Assembly (NCBI RefSeq): GCF_002979775.1
Contig: NZ_PCPR01000006.1
Location: forward strand, 1-64,000
Direction: 5' to 3'
DNA from: Arthrobacter sp. MYb23
GTDB lineage: Bacteria > Actinomycetota > Actinomycetes > Actinomycetales > Micrococcaceae
Length of the DNA stretch: 64,000 nt
The stretch's first letter is position 1, and each line of letters starts with the position of its first letter. Shown here piece by piece: positions 47,014 through 55,925 of the stretch. Position numbers and translations under genes: made by a program. A model generated the notes under the pieces. It was given only the letters and a program-made list of their open reading frames with translations, did not search any database and was not told the DNA's origin.

Positions 47014-48324
47014 ATGTCCACCTTTAGGTCACTCGGAATCCTCAACTACCGCATCTGGTTCTTCGGTGCGCTGATCTCCAACATCGGCACCTGGATGCAG
47101 CGGACGGCGCAGGACTGGTTGGTCTTTGACCACTTGACCGCGCACGACGCCGGGGCCATGGGCATTACCCTGGCACTCCAACTCGGTCCCCAGCTTTTCC
47201 TTGCTCCGTGGGCGGGGCTTCTGGCCGACCGTTACAGCCGGCGGAAGCTCCTGCTCATCACCTTGGTGGCCATGGCCCTCCTCAGCACGGGGCTGGGCGT
47301 GTTGGTACTGCTGGGCGTCGCTGAACTCTGGCACGTCTACCTCTTCGCCCTCATGCTCGGAATTGTCACTGCCGTGGACGCCCCCGTCCGGCAGACCTTC
47401 GTCTCCGAACTGGTCACCGACGATTACCTGCCCAACGCGGTTGCGCTCAACAGCGCCTCCTTCAACGTGGCCCGGATGATCGGCCCCGCTGTTTCCGGTG
47501 TTTTGACGGTGGTGGTAGGCCCTGGCTGGGTGTTCCTTATCAACACCTTGTCCTTCGTGGCCATGCTCTGGGCTCTGAAACTCATTCCGGCGTCCTCGCT
47601 CCGCATCCAACCCCGGGCGGCCGCGGGCAAAGGGCGCATCCGGGAGGGTTTACGGTACGTCAAGAACAGGCCGGACATCCAAGTGGTCTTGGTGGCGATC
47701 TTCATTGTGGGCACGTTCGGGCTCAACTTTCCCCTGTTCATTGCCGCGATGGTGGGGACCCAATTCGGCATGGACGCAGGCGCATTCGGAGCGCTGAACT
47801 CGGTCATGGCCATAGGCTCGGTGACAGGTGCACTGTTGGCTGCCAGACGCGGCAGGCCGCGGCTCAGGCTGATCTTCGGGGCCGCTGGCGGCTTCGGTGT
47901 TGCCAGCGCACTGGCCGCGCTGGCACCCAACGCCCTGCTTTTCGGGCTGGCCCTGATTCCTTGCGGACTCTTCGCGCTCACCCTGATCACCAGCGCCAAC
48001 GGCTACGTACAATCCACCACGGAGGCTGTGATGCGCGGGCGGGTCATGTCCCTCTACATGGCCATCTTCATGGGCGGCACCCCCATCGGGGCGCCGTTGG
48101 TGGGCTTGGTGGCGAACGTCGGCGGCCCACGCTGGGCCGTTGGCGTCGCAGCGGCGGCCGGCGTCAGCACCGCCGTCGTGGGTTTGCTGTGGATTATCCG
48201 CGCGAAGCAGCTGCGGCTGCGCTTTGACAGGCGGGCCCGTGGACTGAAGCACTTCCGGGTGGAGTCGCTGCTTGCTCGTCCGGAAACTGACGACGACGGC
48301 GACGCACGCCGGCAGGGCGGGTAA
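47014..48324 (+). CDS. MFS transporter (MFS_3 / enterobactin-exporter-like)
   Basis: A 436-residue, roughly 12-helix transporter. It has the N-terminal NYRIWFFGALISNIGTWMQRTAQDWLVFDH, motif A as GLLADRYSRRKLLLITL, and DAPVRQTFVSELVTDDYLPNAVALNSASFN, all typical of the MFS_3 group that exports siderophores or small drugs. The ATG at 47014 has AAGG upstream. It lies 43 bp after DUF3027. Substrate is not deducible; a role in siderophore export would fit the iron genes elsewhere in the window but is speculative. Confidence 0.88.
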   Translation: MSTFRSLGILNYRIWFFGALISNIGTWMQRTAQDWLVFDHLTAHDAGAMGITLALQLGPQLFLAPWAGLLADRYSRRKLLLITLVAMALLSTGLGVLVLLGVAELWHVYLFALMLGIVTAVDAPVRQTFVSELVTDDYLPNAVALNSASFNVARMIGPAVSGVLTVVVGPGWVFLINTLSFVAMLWALKLIPASSLRIQPRAAAGKGRIREGLRYVKNRPDIQVVLVAIFIVGTFGLNFPLFIAAMVGTQFGMDAGAFGALNSVMAIGSVTGALLAARRGRPRLRLIFGAAGGFGVASALAALAPNALLFGLALIPCGLFALTLITSANGYVQSTTEAVMRGRVMSLYMAIFMGGTPIGAPLVGLVANVGGPRWAVGVAAAAGVSTAVVGLLWIIRAKQLRLRFDRRARGLKHFRVESLLARPETDDDGDARRQGG

Positions 48325-48390
48325 CGCGTTTTAAACGGCGGCGGCGCCGTCCGGTAACTACCCGCACGACGCCGCCCGCAGCTTGTGGTG

Positions 48391-49569
<1,179 letters not shown>

Positions 49570-49674
49570 TCAACTGCCCCTTCGACACCCCAATTCTGCC
49601 TGACACGGCCCGGGCGCAGGAACCTGTGGCCGTCATAGTCCGCCACGTGGAATGCGGGCTCACCGAATGCGACC

Positions 49675-49695
49675 GGAATTATCCAGAGTAATTCC
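49675..49695. promoter_or_regulatory. 21-bp inverted repeat upstream of the DtxR gene
   Basis: GGAATTA (49675-49681) and TAATTCC (49689-49695) are perfect arms with a 7-bp centre, about 120 bp before the ATG. It may be an operator or part of the promoter. It does not match the iron box. Confidence 0.45.
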
Positions 49696-49814
49696 AAATA
49701 AGCTAGGCTGGGGGTTGGCGTTCAGGGGGCGGCGGTGCACACCGTCCGCCCTGGCAAGGGACGCGGTACGGTGGAGATTACGCAAGGAACTGCGTTCGAG
49801 GAGAGCTGAGCTGG

Positions 49815-50510
49815 ATGACGGATCTGATCGATACCACTGAGATGTATCTTCGGACCATTTTGGAGCTTGAAGAGGAAAACATTGTGGCTCTCCGGGCCCG
49901 CATCGCCGAGCGCCTGCGTCACTCCGGGCCCACTGTTTCCCAGACCATTGGACGCATGGAGCGCGATGGCCTGGTGATTGTGTCCAACGACCGCCACTTG
50001 GAACTGACAGAGGTGGGCCGGAAGCGCGCCACCGAAGTCATGCGCAAGCACCGGTTGGCGGAGCGCCTGCTTGCTGACGTCATCGGGCTGGACTGGGCCT
50101 ATGTTCACGATGAAGCGTGTCGCTGGGAGCATGTCATGAGCGAGCGTGTGGAGCGCAGGCTCTACGAGCTCCTGGAGCACCCCACAGAATCGCCTTACGG
50201 CAATCCCATCCCCGGACTGGAAGCGCTCGGCGGCCTTGCCAGCCAGCCCTTCCCGCGGCTCGATGTCAACCTGCTTCAGGCCATGGACGGATATGCCACC
50301 GACTCGCGCGTGGTGGTCAGCCGGCTCGCGGAGCCCATCCAGGTGGAGCCGGAGCTCCTTACCCAGCTGGACGAAGGCGGAATCCGCCCGGGGGCAAGTG
50401 TCTCGCTGGAACGCGTAGGCGAGTACATTTCGGTCCGGGTTCCCGGAATTGAAGGGGCCCTGGAATTGCCTCCCGAGGTGGCCTCGCACGTCTTCGTCTC
50501 CGTCAGCTGA
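49815..50510 (+). CDS. DtxR/IdeR-family metal-dependent regulator
   Basis: A 231-residue regulator with three domains. The winged HTH comes first (TEMYLRTILELEEE, then GPTVSQTIGRMERDGLV). The dimerisation and metal-binding domain has HRLAERLLADVIGLDWAYVHDEACRWEHVMSE with conserved His, Glu, Cys and Met ligands. A C-terminal SH3-like domain follows (VSRLAEPIQVEPELLTQLDEGGIRPG). The full three-domain length and ligand set fit an iron-sensing IdeR rather than a short MntR. A likely target is the iron box at 27946. Confidence 0.92.
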   Translation: MTDLIDTTEMYLRTILELEEENIVALRARIAERLRHSGPTVSQTIGRMERDGLVIVSNDRHLELTEVGRKRATEVMRKHRLAERLLADVIGLDWAYVHDEACRWEHVMSERVERRLYELLEHPTESPYGNPIPGLEALGGLASQPFPRLDVNLLQAMDGYATDSRVVVSRLAEPIQVEPELLTQLDEGGIRPGASVSLERVGEYISVRVPGIEGALELPPEVASHVFVSVS

Positions 50511-50593
50511 CCCGAGCCGGGCCGCACCGTGTCAAACCTCACTTCCGTGCCCTTTCTGCGCGTGTGACCTGCGGTTTTCCGAAAAAGATGATA

Positions 50594-50650
50594 AAGGCCT
50601 TCCGTGCTGAGTGCGTTCCTGTTGATAACGAATTTATTACCGAAGGCCTT
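50594..50650 (+). other. AAGGCCTT inverted repeat in the M23 upstream region
   Basis: AAGGCCTTCC (50594-50603) and CGAAGGCCTT (50641-50650) are complementary at 9 of 10 positions and bracket the direct repeat at 50625-50640. This stretch lies between dtxR and the riboswitch and shows no gene. Confidence 0.4.
50625..50640 (+). promoter_or_regulatory. 11-bp-period direct repeat upstream of riboswitch 1 (MtrA-like)
   Basis: ATAAC (50625-50629) and ATTAC (50636-50640) are spaced 11 bp. Read as RTDACY-N5-RTDACY (complement of RGTHAY, the Streptomyces MtrA site as I recall it), it matches 11 of 12 positions. Confidence 0.4.
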
Positions 50651-50695
50651 AATCCCCTATAGTTATCTACTAGCGCCGATACCAAAGCGTTACCT

Positions 50696-50930
50696 GATCC
50701 GGAGCCGAGCTCTGCCAGCGGATCAGGTGTGTCACCCACCACTGGCAGAGGCGGGGGAACCACAAGCGGCTGTCTAAAGAAGCAGCCTTGGGGTGAAGTC
50801 CGCAGCAGAAGTGCCCACGTATACAAGTCCCTCTTGGGATACCTGTGTGCCGTGAGCGCCTCGTGCGGACCGGGTCTTTGTACTCTCTGACCCGAATCCG
50901 ACAGCTAACTTCGCAGGCTTTTGAGAGAGG
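50696..50930 (+). ncRNA. c-di-AMP riboswitch (ydaO/yuaA type) 1
   Basis: The conserved core elements appear in order: TCTGCCAG/CTGGCAGA stem (50711-50718 with 50742-50749), GCGGGGGAACCAC (50751-50763), TTGGGGTGAAG (about 50789), CCGAATCCGACAGCTAAC (50892-50909) and TCGCAGGC. It ends at the ribosome binding site of the M23 gene. Such riboswitches usually turn cell-wall hydrolases off when c-di-AMP is high. Confidence 0.9.
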
Positions 50931-50938
50931 AACAGAGT

Positions 50939-51775
50939 TTGACATCGCAGAACGTCAGGGGCCGCCGCCGTGCGTCCGGCCCCGCTGCTGAGCTGCGGCC
51001 AGCCACCGTCGTAACGGAGATCCGGCCCCGTGACACCGAGCGTCAGGTGCGCCGCCGTAAGAGCCCGCTGCGCCAGGTTGCCGACTTCGCCGCCGCCAGC
51101 GGCGTCGGGCAGAAGGCCGGTGTCGCGCTTGCCGCCACCGGACTCGCCCTGACTGTCGGCCTGCCGGCCACCAGCCCGGTCATGGCCACCTCGGAATCAG
51201 GCCAGACCGAATCCGCCCTCGCTGTTGCAGCCCCCGCCGGCAGCCAGCCAGAGGTTTCCGCTGCCGCCTCGGCCAAGATCGACTTCAGCCGCGCCGCCGT
51301 CGCTACTGCCGCTGACCCCGATGGGAAGCTGAAGCAGCTGCTCAGCGCCCAGTCGGCTGGAAGCATCCAGCGCGCCTCATCAGTTGGCACCATGGCCAGC
51401 CCGCTCGACTCGCTCGCCACGGCATCCCCCTTCGGCTACCGCGTCAGCCCCCTCACGGGCGGCGCCGGCGACTTCCACCGGGGCCAGGACTTCGTGGCCC
51501 AGTGCGGCACCGCTGTGCACGCAGCAGCCACCGGCAAGGTCACCTTTGCCGGATGGCACGAGTACGGCGGAGGCAACCGCGTGGTCATTGACCACGGCAA
51601 CGGCCTCGAAACCACGTACAACCACCTGTCGTCATTCACTGTCCAGGTGGGCCAGACCGTCAACCGCGGCGATACCGTCGCGCTGAGCGGCACCACGGGC
51701 GCTTCCACCGGCTGCCACCTCCACTTTGAGGTCCAGGTCAACGGTGAAGTAGTAGACCCCATGGGCTGGCTCTAA
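50939..51775 (+). CDS. Secreted M23 peptidase (LytM-type endopeptidase)
   Basis: A 278-residue cell-wall endopeptidase. The basic N-terminal region (about 50 residues) precedes a hydrophobic export segment, GVALAATGLALTVGLP, with cleavage near PVMA. The C-terminal M23 domain has zinc ligands in DFHRGQDF and CHLHFEV, plus the conserved NRVVIDHGNGLETTYNHLS. It should cut peptide cross-bridges in peptidoglycan. TTG 50939 with AGAGG upstream is the likely start because the frame to 50921 runs into the riboswitch. It is controlled by riboswitch 1. Confidence 0.92.
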   Translation: MTSQNVRGRRRASGPAAELRPATVVTEIRPRDTERQVRRRKSPLRQVADFAAASGVGQKAGVALAATGLALTVGLPATSPVMATSESGQTESALAVAAPAGSQPEVSAAASAKIDFSRAAVATAADPDGKLKQLLSAQSAGSIQRASSVGTMASPLDSLATASPFGYRVSPLTGGAGDFHRGQDFVAQCGTAVHAAATGKVTFAGWHEYGGGNRVVIDHGNGLETTYNHLSSFTVQVGQTVNRGDTVALSGTTGASTGCHLHFEVQVNGEVVDPMGWL

Positions 51776-51814
51776 GCCAGATGATGGTCGCCTCTCGCAT
51801 TTGCGGGACGCCCC

Positions 51815-51830
51815 GTGACCTGAATGTGAC
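51815..51830 (+). promoter_or_regulatory. 11-bp-period direct repeat upstream of riboswitch 2 (MtrA-like)
   Basis: GTGAC (51815-51819) and GTGAC (51826-51830) are exact copies at 11-bp spacing, matching RTDACY-N5-RTDACY at 11 of 12 positions. Same geometry as at 50625. Confidence 0.4.
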
Positions 51831-51889
51831 ATTCGCGTTCAACTGTTGTAGCGTACAGAGCGCATCGGCTTTTTAGGGGGCCGGTGCAC

Positions 51890-52079
51890 TTGAGTGGATT
51901 GCCTAGCTCTGCCACCGCTCAAGGTCCGTTCGCATAAATCGTCTGGCAGGGGCGGGGGAACCACTTCTGGTCTTCGAGAGAAGGCCTTGGGGTTAAGTCG
52001 CAAAACTTCCTTTGGAAGCAGCGCGGCCGGATGACTCCCATCCGAATCCGACAGCTCACCTCGCAGGCATTGGGAGAGG
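51890..52079 (+). ncRNA. c-di-AMP riboswitch (ydaO/yuaA type) 2
   Basis: The same core order as riboswitch 1: CTGCCA/TGGCAG stem (about 51909 with 51943), GCGGGGGAACCAC (51952-51964), TTGGGGTTAAG, and CCGAATCCGACAGCTCAC (52041-52058) followed by CTCGCAGGC. The region between the core blocks is shorter. It leads directly into the NlpC/P60 gene. Confidence 0.9.
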
Positions 52080-52087
52080 CTACCTAC

Positions 52088-52831
52088 GTGTCATCACGCA
52101 CTACCCCTGCGCGCCATCGCGCCCAAACGGTTCGTACGAACCCGTTGAACACGCTTTCCAAGGCTGTTTCCTCCAACGCCGGAACCGTAGGCCGTCAGGC
52201 CGTCGTTCTGGCCGCAGCCTCAGGCCTCGTCCTCACCGTCGGATTGCCCGCACACGCAGCAGACGCCGACGTTTCCAAGACCGAAGCCTCCAGCACCCAA
52301 CAGCTGGTTGTTACGGCAGTGGTCACCGCAGAGCCAACAGCCACCGTTTCCTTCGAGAGCCCCACCGTGGCCACCAAGGAAGCCCCCAAGGTAGTCCAGC
52401 GCGCAGCCCAGGTTACTGAGCGTGCAGCGGCCACCACCGAAGAAGCTTCTGAAGCCGTGACGGCGAAGTCCTCCGAAGCCAAGGATCCGGCTGCCAGTGC
52501 AGCTGCCTCCGGCCTGGCCGCCATTGCCTACACCGGAATCGGCTCTCCCTACGTTTGGGGCGGAACAACTCCCAACGGTTGGGATTGCTCCGGCTTCACC
52601 CAGTGGGTCTACGCGCAGGCTGGCATCAGCATCCCCCGCGTGAACGCCTGGACGGCCATGACGCCCACCAGCACCCCTTCTCCCGGCGACCTCGTCATGC
52701 AGAACGGCGGAGCCCACGTGGGCATCTACGTCGGCAACGGCATGATGATCAGCGCTTTGAACCCCGGTCAGGGAACGCTGCTGCACTCCGTAGCTTCCAC
52801 CGGCACTTCCTCGTTCTACACCCTCCGCTAA
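52088..52831 (+). CDS. Secreted NlpC/P60 endopeptidase
   Basis: A 247-residue exported cysteine peptidase that cleaves peptidoglycan stem peptides. The N-terminus holds a basic region then the export helix VVLAAASGLVLTVGLPAHAAD. A Thr/Ala/Lys-rich linker is followed by the NlpC/P60 domain with catalytic Cys in GWDCSGFTQWVY and His in NGGAHVGIYVGNGMMI. GTG 52088 with GGGAGAGG upstream is chosen. It is controlled by riboswitch 2, and probably co-transcribed with the next gene, 87 bp downstream, which has no riboswitch of its own. Confidence 0.93.
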   Translation: MSSRTTPARHRAQTVRTNPLNTLSKAVSSNAGTVGRQAVVLAAASGLVLTVGLPAHAADADVSKTEASSTQQLVVTAVVTAEPTATVSFESPTVATKEAPKVVQRAAQVTERAAATTEEASEAVTAKSSEAKDPAASAAASGLAAIAYTGIGSPYVWGGTTPNGWDCSGFTQWVYAQAGISIPRVNAWTAMTPTSTPSPGDLVMQNGGAHVGIYVGNGMMISALNPGQGTLLHSVASTGTSSFYTLR

Positions 52832-52918
52832 ATAACCCGGTTCGGGGTAGGCCGGCATGCCGGCCAACCCACTACCCGAGTGCACCCCAACTGCATTCGG
52901 ATACGAAAAGAGAAAATC

Positions 52919-53716
52919 ATGACCAGTGCAAACAAGCTTGCACGGCACCGCGCTGAGGCCCCTAAGACCAGCTCGCTTGCCGTCATTGCCAAGGCTGTCA
53001 GCTCCAACGCCGGCGGCGTCGGCCGTCAGGCAGCAGTAATTGCCGCAGCTTCAGGCCTGGTCCTGACCAGTGGCATCGCAGCAAACGCTGCCGACACCAA
53101 CGTTGATCGCGAATCGACCTCCACGTCCACCTTGGACGTCCAGTCGGTAGTCCAGGCCACCATCGCCGCGGACTCCACTGTGGCGATCTCCTACGAGCGC
53201 CCCGTGGTCACCACGGTGGAAGCCCCCGCTCCCGTAGTAGTGGAAGAAGCACCGGCCAAGGTTGAATCGAAGGTCGAAGCCAAGGAAGCAACCGCTGTAG
53301 CCGCCAAGGCCGCTCCTGCAGCCAACGCTACTGTGGCAGTCAACAACGCAACTCCCGCCCCGGCTGCTCCGGCGGCCTCCAGCGGGCTCGGTGCCTCCAT
53401 CGCTGCAGCTGCATACGCCCAGCTCGGCGTCACCCAGGACTGCACCATGCTGGTGACCAACTCCCTCGCGGCCGTGGGCATCAACTTCCACGACTGGCCT
53501 GCAGGCTACCTCTCCCTGGGCCGCACGGTCAGCGCAGCAGAAGCCCAGCCCGGCGACCTCGCCTACTACGCCAACGGTGGTTTGGCTGGCCAGGCCCACA
53601 TCGCTGTATACGTCGGCAACGGCCAGGCAGTCCACGGTGGATGGAACGGATCCACCACGGCACTGTTCAGCGTGAACGTGGGCTCCGGCCCGGTTTTCAT
53701 CCGCGTCAACGGCTGA
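52919..53716 (+). CDS. Secreted NlpC/P60-like protein
   Basis: A 265-residue paralogue of the preceding gene. The first 55 residues are nearly the same module (LARHRAEAPKTSSLAVIAKAVSSNAGGVGRQAAVIAAASG), then AANAAD as a likely cleavage site. A long Ala/Val/Glu/Pro linker separates it from a divergent NlpC/P60 domain with Cys in TQDCTMLVTNSLAAVG and His in GQAHIAVYVGNGQAVHGG. The CSGF signature is replaced by CTML, so specificity may differ. ATG 52919 lies after GAAAAGAGAA. A strong terminator follows. Confidence 0.88.
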   Translation: MTSANKLARHRAEAPKTSSLAVIAKAVSSNAGGVGRQAAVIAAASGLVLTSGIAANAADTNVDRESTSTSTLDVQSVVQATIAADSTVAISYERPVVTTVEAPAPVVVEEAPAKVESKVEAKEATAVAAKAAPAANATVAVNNATPAPAAPAASSGLGASIAAAAYAQLGVTQDCTMLVTNSLAAVGINFHDWPAGYLSLGRTVSAAEAQPGDLAYYANGGLAGQAHIAVYVGNGQAVHGGWNGSTTALFSVNVGSGPVFIRVNG

Positions 53717-53728
53717 TACACCTTTTTC

Positions 53729-53769
53729 AGAACACCCCGCAGGCTTCGGCCGGCGGGGTGTTCTGTTTT
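53729..53769 (+). terminator. Rho-independent terminator of the cell-wall hydrolase cluster
   Basis: AGAACACCCCGC (53729-53740) pairs perfectly with 53753-53764, followed by a T-run. Most of this hairpin (53733-53775) recurs at 54221-54263. Confidence 0.92.
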
Positions 53770-54263
53770 AACCGCTGCCGACTTCCTGGGCACTGCCCTT
53801 AGGTTTGCCCCGCTTTCGGGGCCGGTCACAGCGGGTCTCTGCTCGCCGCCGTCGGGGGCAGGTGGTTGGTTGCGCCAACGCGTGCGGTCACCACCGACTT
53901 TGATCTTGGAAGCTGCCCGACACGCGCCTAATAGGGTGCGTTGCGGCCTATCTGCCGCCGAAGTAGGTGATGGCCGCACACGAACAGTCCTCGGTTCCAC
54001 GCCCCAGCGCTTTAACCGCTGCCGACTTCCTGGGCACTGCCCTTAGGTTTGCCCCGCTTTCGGGGCCGGTCACAGCGGGTCTCTGCTCGCCGCCGTCGGG
54101 GGCAGGTGGTTGGTTGCACCAACGCGTGCGGTCACCACCGACTTTGATCTTGGAAGCTGCCCGACACGCGCCTAATAGGGTGTGTTGCGGCCTATCTACC
54201 TCCGAATTGGGTGATGGCCGCACCCCGCAGGCTTCGGCCGGCGGGGTGTTCTGTTTTAACCGC
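53767..54263 (+). repeat. 244-bp tandem direct duplication
   Basis: 213-bp copies at 53767-53979 and 54011-54223 align without gaps, differing at only a few positions near GTGCG/GTGTG and TCTGCCGCC/TCTACCTCC. The period is 244 bp. The hairpin at 53733-53775 recurs exactly two periods later (54221-54263), but the intermediate position (53977-54010) holds an unrelated 34-nt sequence of the same length. No gene is evident; minus-strand frames across it are chance high-GC frames. Confidence 0.88.
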
Positions 54264-54420
54264 GCGTGAATTCTTGCCGACACTGTGAGCGAAACGACAG
54301 AAAAATTCGTTGATACGGCATATAAGTGCTTACCCTTATGGTGTCGATCCACAGCCCGTACAAGCAGAGGGCAGCCGGCCCTCGTGCCCCTGACGGGTGC
54401 GGCCGTGAAGAGGTACGTGC

Positions 54421-54921
54421 ATGCGCACACTCGTTCTGAATGCTGGATATGAACCGCTGGCGGTAATAACATTCCGCCGGGCGCTGGTCCTTGTGCTGAC
54501 CGGGAAAGCTAGCGTGGTGGCCGAAGGCGACGAGCCTGTCGTCGGGCCACAGGAGATCCTCGGAAGACCTTCCGTGATCCTTCTCAACCGCTACATCCGT
54601 CCCCGGTACAACAGGATTACCGCCGTGAGCCGTCGCGGGGTCCTTCGCCGCGACGGTCATCGCTGCGCCTACTGCGGGAAGACAGCCCACACCATAGACC
54701 ACGTCCACCCCAAATCCAGGGGCGGCGCGGATTCCTGGGAAAACCTGGTCGCGGCGTGCTTGAAATGCAACAACGCCAAGAGTGACCACACGCTGGCAGA
54801 GATGGGTTGGAAACTCCGTTTCACGCCCGGCGTGCCCCAGGGAACCATGTGGCAGATCAAAGAACTCGAGAAACCTGCGCCGGACTGGGACCCGTTCCTG
54901 TTGCCGGAATCCGCTGCCTGA
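54421..54921 (+). CDS. HNH endonuclease family protein
   Basis: A 166-residue protein of a widespread family of stand-alone HNH proteins. The N-terminal MRTLVLNAGYEPLAVITFRRALVLVLTGKA is typical. The nuclease core is RDGHRCAYCGKTAHTIDHVHPKSRGGADSWENLVAACLKCNNAKSD, with two CxxC zinc pairs and the DH catalytic pair. It is widely annotated in actinobacteria without known target. AT-rich DNA at 54283-54345 likely holds its promoter. It stands alone before the molybdenum genes. Confidence 0.9.
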   Translation: MRTLVLNAGYEPLAVITFRRALVLVLTGKASVVAEGDEPVVGPQEILGRPSVILLNRYIRPRYNRITAVSRRGVLRRDGHRCAYCGKTAHTIDHVHPKSRGGADSWENLVAACLKCNNAKSDHTLAEMGWKLRFTPGVPQGTMWQIKELEKPAPDWDPFLLPESAA

Positions 54922-54964
54922 TCGATTTCTGCTGGACTCCGTCCGTCCCGGGTAATCTGGGCAG

Positions 54965-55618
54965 ATGGAGTTCAATGCCGTGATTTTGGCGGGTGGCAGG
55001 GCCACCCGCCTCGGTGGCGTGCCCAAGCCAACCTTGAAGTACGACGGCGACACCCTCCTTTCCCTTGCCCTGCACGCTGCCCGGGGTGCTTCTGCTGTAG
55101 TGCTGGTGGGCCCGGATGCACCCGGTTCAGGAGACGGCCGTGAGCAAGGCGCCGGTGGCCATGTACCAGACGGCGTCCGTCTGCCGGATTCCGTTCTGCG
55201 GACACGCGAAGAACCTGTCTTCGCTGGGCCGGCGGCAGCTATTGCGGCCGGTCTGGCTGCGCTGAAGAAAAATGGTCATAGTAGCCCATGGACGCTGGTG
55301 CTGGCCTGCGATATGCCGCATGCATCCCGCGGTGTTGGCCTCCTTTGGGCCGCACTGGAATCCAGTCCAGGGGTGGAAGGCGCCATGGCTGTCTCTCTGG
55401 ACGGGCGGAAGCAACCACTCCTGGGGGCGTACGGAACAGCCGCCTTGGAAAGGGAAGTGGGCTTAGCGTCAGAAGGTTCCGGCCTAACGGACTCTTCAGT
55501 GTTCCGGCTGCTTGCTAGGCTGAACGTGCTGGACGTTGAGGTCCCCGCAGGGTCCACGGATGACGTGGACACCTGGGAGGACGCGGCGGCCTTGGGAATT
55601 AACTACGAGGGGCATTGA
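54965..55618 (+). CDS. mobA: Molybdenum cofactor guanylyltransferase
   Basis: A 217-residue nucleotidyltransferase that adds GMP to molybdopterin. The N-terminus has the GTP/Mo-cofactor loop AVILAGGRATRLGGVPKPTLKYDG, and VLACDMPHASRG holds the metal-binding Asp. The Thr-Arg-Leu-Gly in place of the common SRMG is conservative. It begins a run of five same-strand genes for a bis-MGD enzyme. The stop is 19 bp before the DUF6457 gene. Confidence 0.9.
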   Translation: MEFNAVILAGGRATRLGGVPKPTLKYDGDTLLSLALHAARGASAVVLVGPDAPGSGDGREQGAGGHVPDGVRLPDSVLRTREEPVFAGPAAAIAAGLAALKKNGHSSPWTLVLACDMPHASRGVGLLWAALESSPGVEGAMAVSLDGRKQPLLGAYGTAALEREVGLASEGSGLTDSSVFRLLARLNVLDVEVPAGSTDDVDTWEDAAALGINYEGH

Positions 55619-55637
55619 CTACGAGGTGGAGGCGGAC

Positions 55638-55925
55638 GTGAAGAGCCAGGAAGAGACGCTCGAGGAATGGTGCCGGACACTGCTTCAGGCTTTCGAGCTG
55701 GAGGGCGTGGAAGTGGACATCAACCAGGTCCTGGCGGTCGCCGGTGTTGCAGCGCACTCCGTGGTGCGCCCGGCCGCACCCTTGACTACATTTATTGCCG
55801 GATACGCGGCTGGCATGGCGCGGGGGATTGGCCAGGCCAGCGATGAGACGTCCATGAACGCTGCCTTGGAACTGGCCCGCAAAGTTTCCAAGGAGTACTC
55901 GGAGTCCGGGACCGGCACCGAATGA
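55638..55925 (+). CDS. DUF6457 family protein
   Basis: A 95-residue helical protein. The core is LEEWCRTLLQAFELEGVEVDINQVLAVAGVAAHSVVRPAAPLTTFIAGYAAG. It resembles the small DUF6457 domain found next to or fused with MobA in actinobacteria, so an accessory role in molybdenum cofactor handling is likely. The GTG start at 55638 has GTGGAGG upstream. The stop overlaps the moeA start by four bases (ATGA), showing translational coupling. Confidence 0.82.
   Translation: MKSQEETLEEWCRTLLQAFELEGVEVDINQVLAVAGVAAHSVVRPAAPLTTFIAGYAAGMARGIGQASDETSMNAALELARKVSKEYSESGTGTE

Noticed and set aside
49690..49715. A possible iron box near TAAGCTAGGCTGG upstream of the DtxR gene
   Set aside because: Only about 9 of 19 positions match the iron-box consensus, which is not better than chance.
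53566..54472. Two minus-strand frames across the 244-bp duplication that share a 60-residue stretch
   Set aside because: The similarity comes from the DNA duplication itself. The strings are Arg/Pro/Ala-rich, one frame overlaps the NlpC gene end, and neither has a ribosome binding site.
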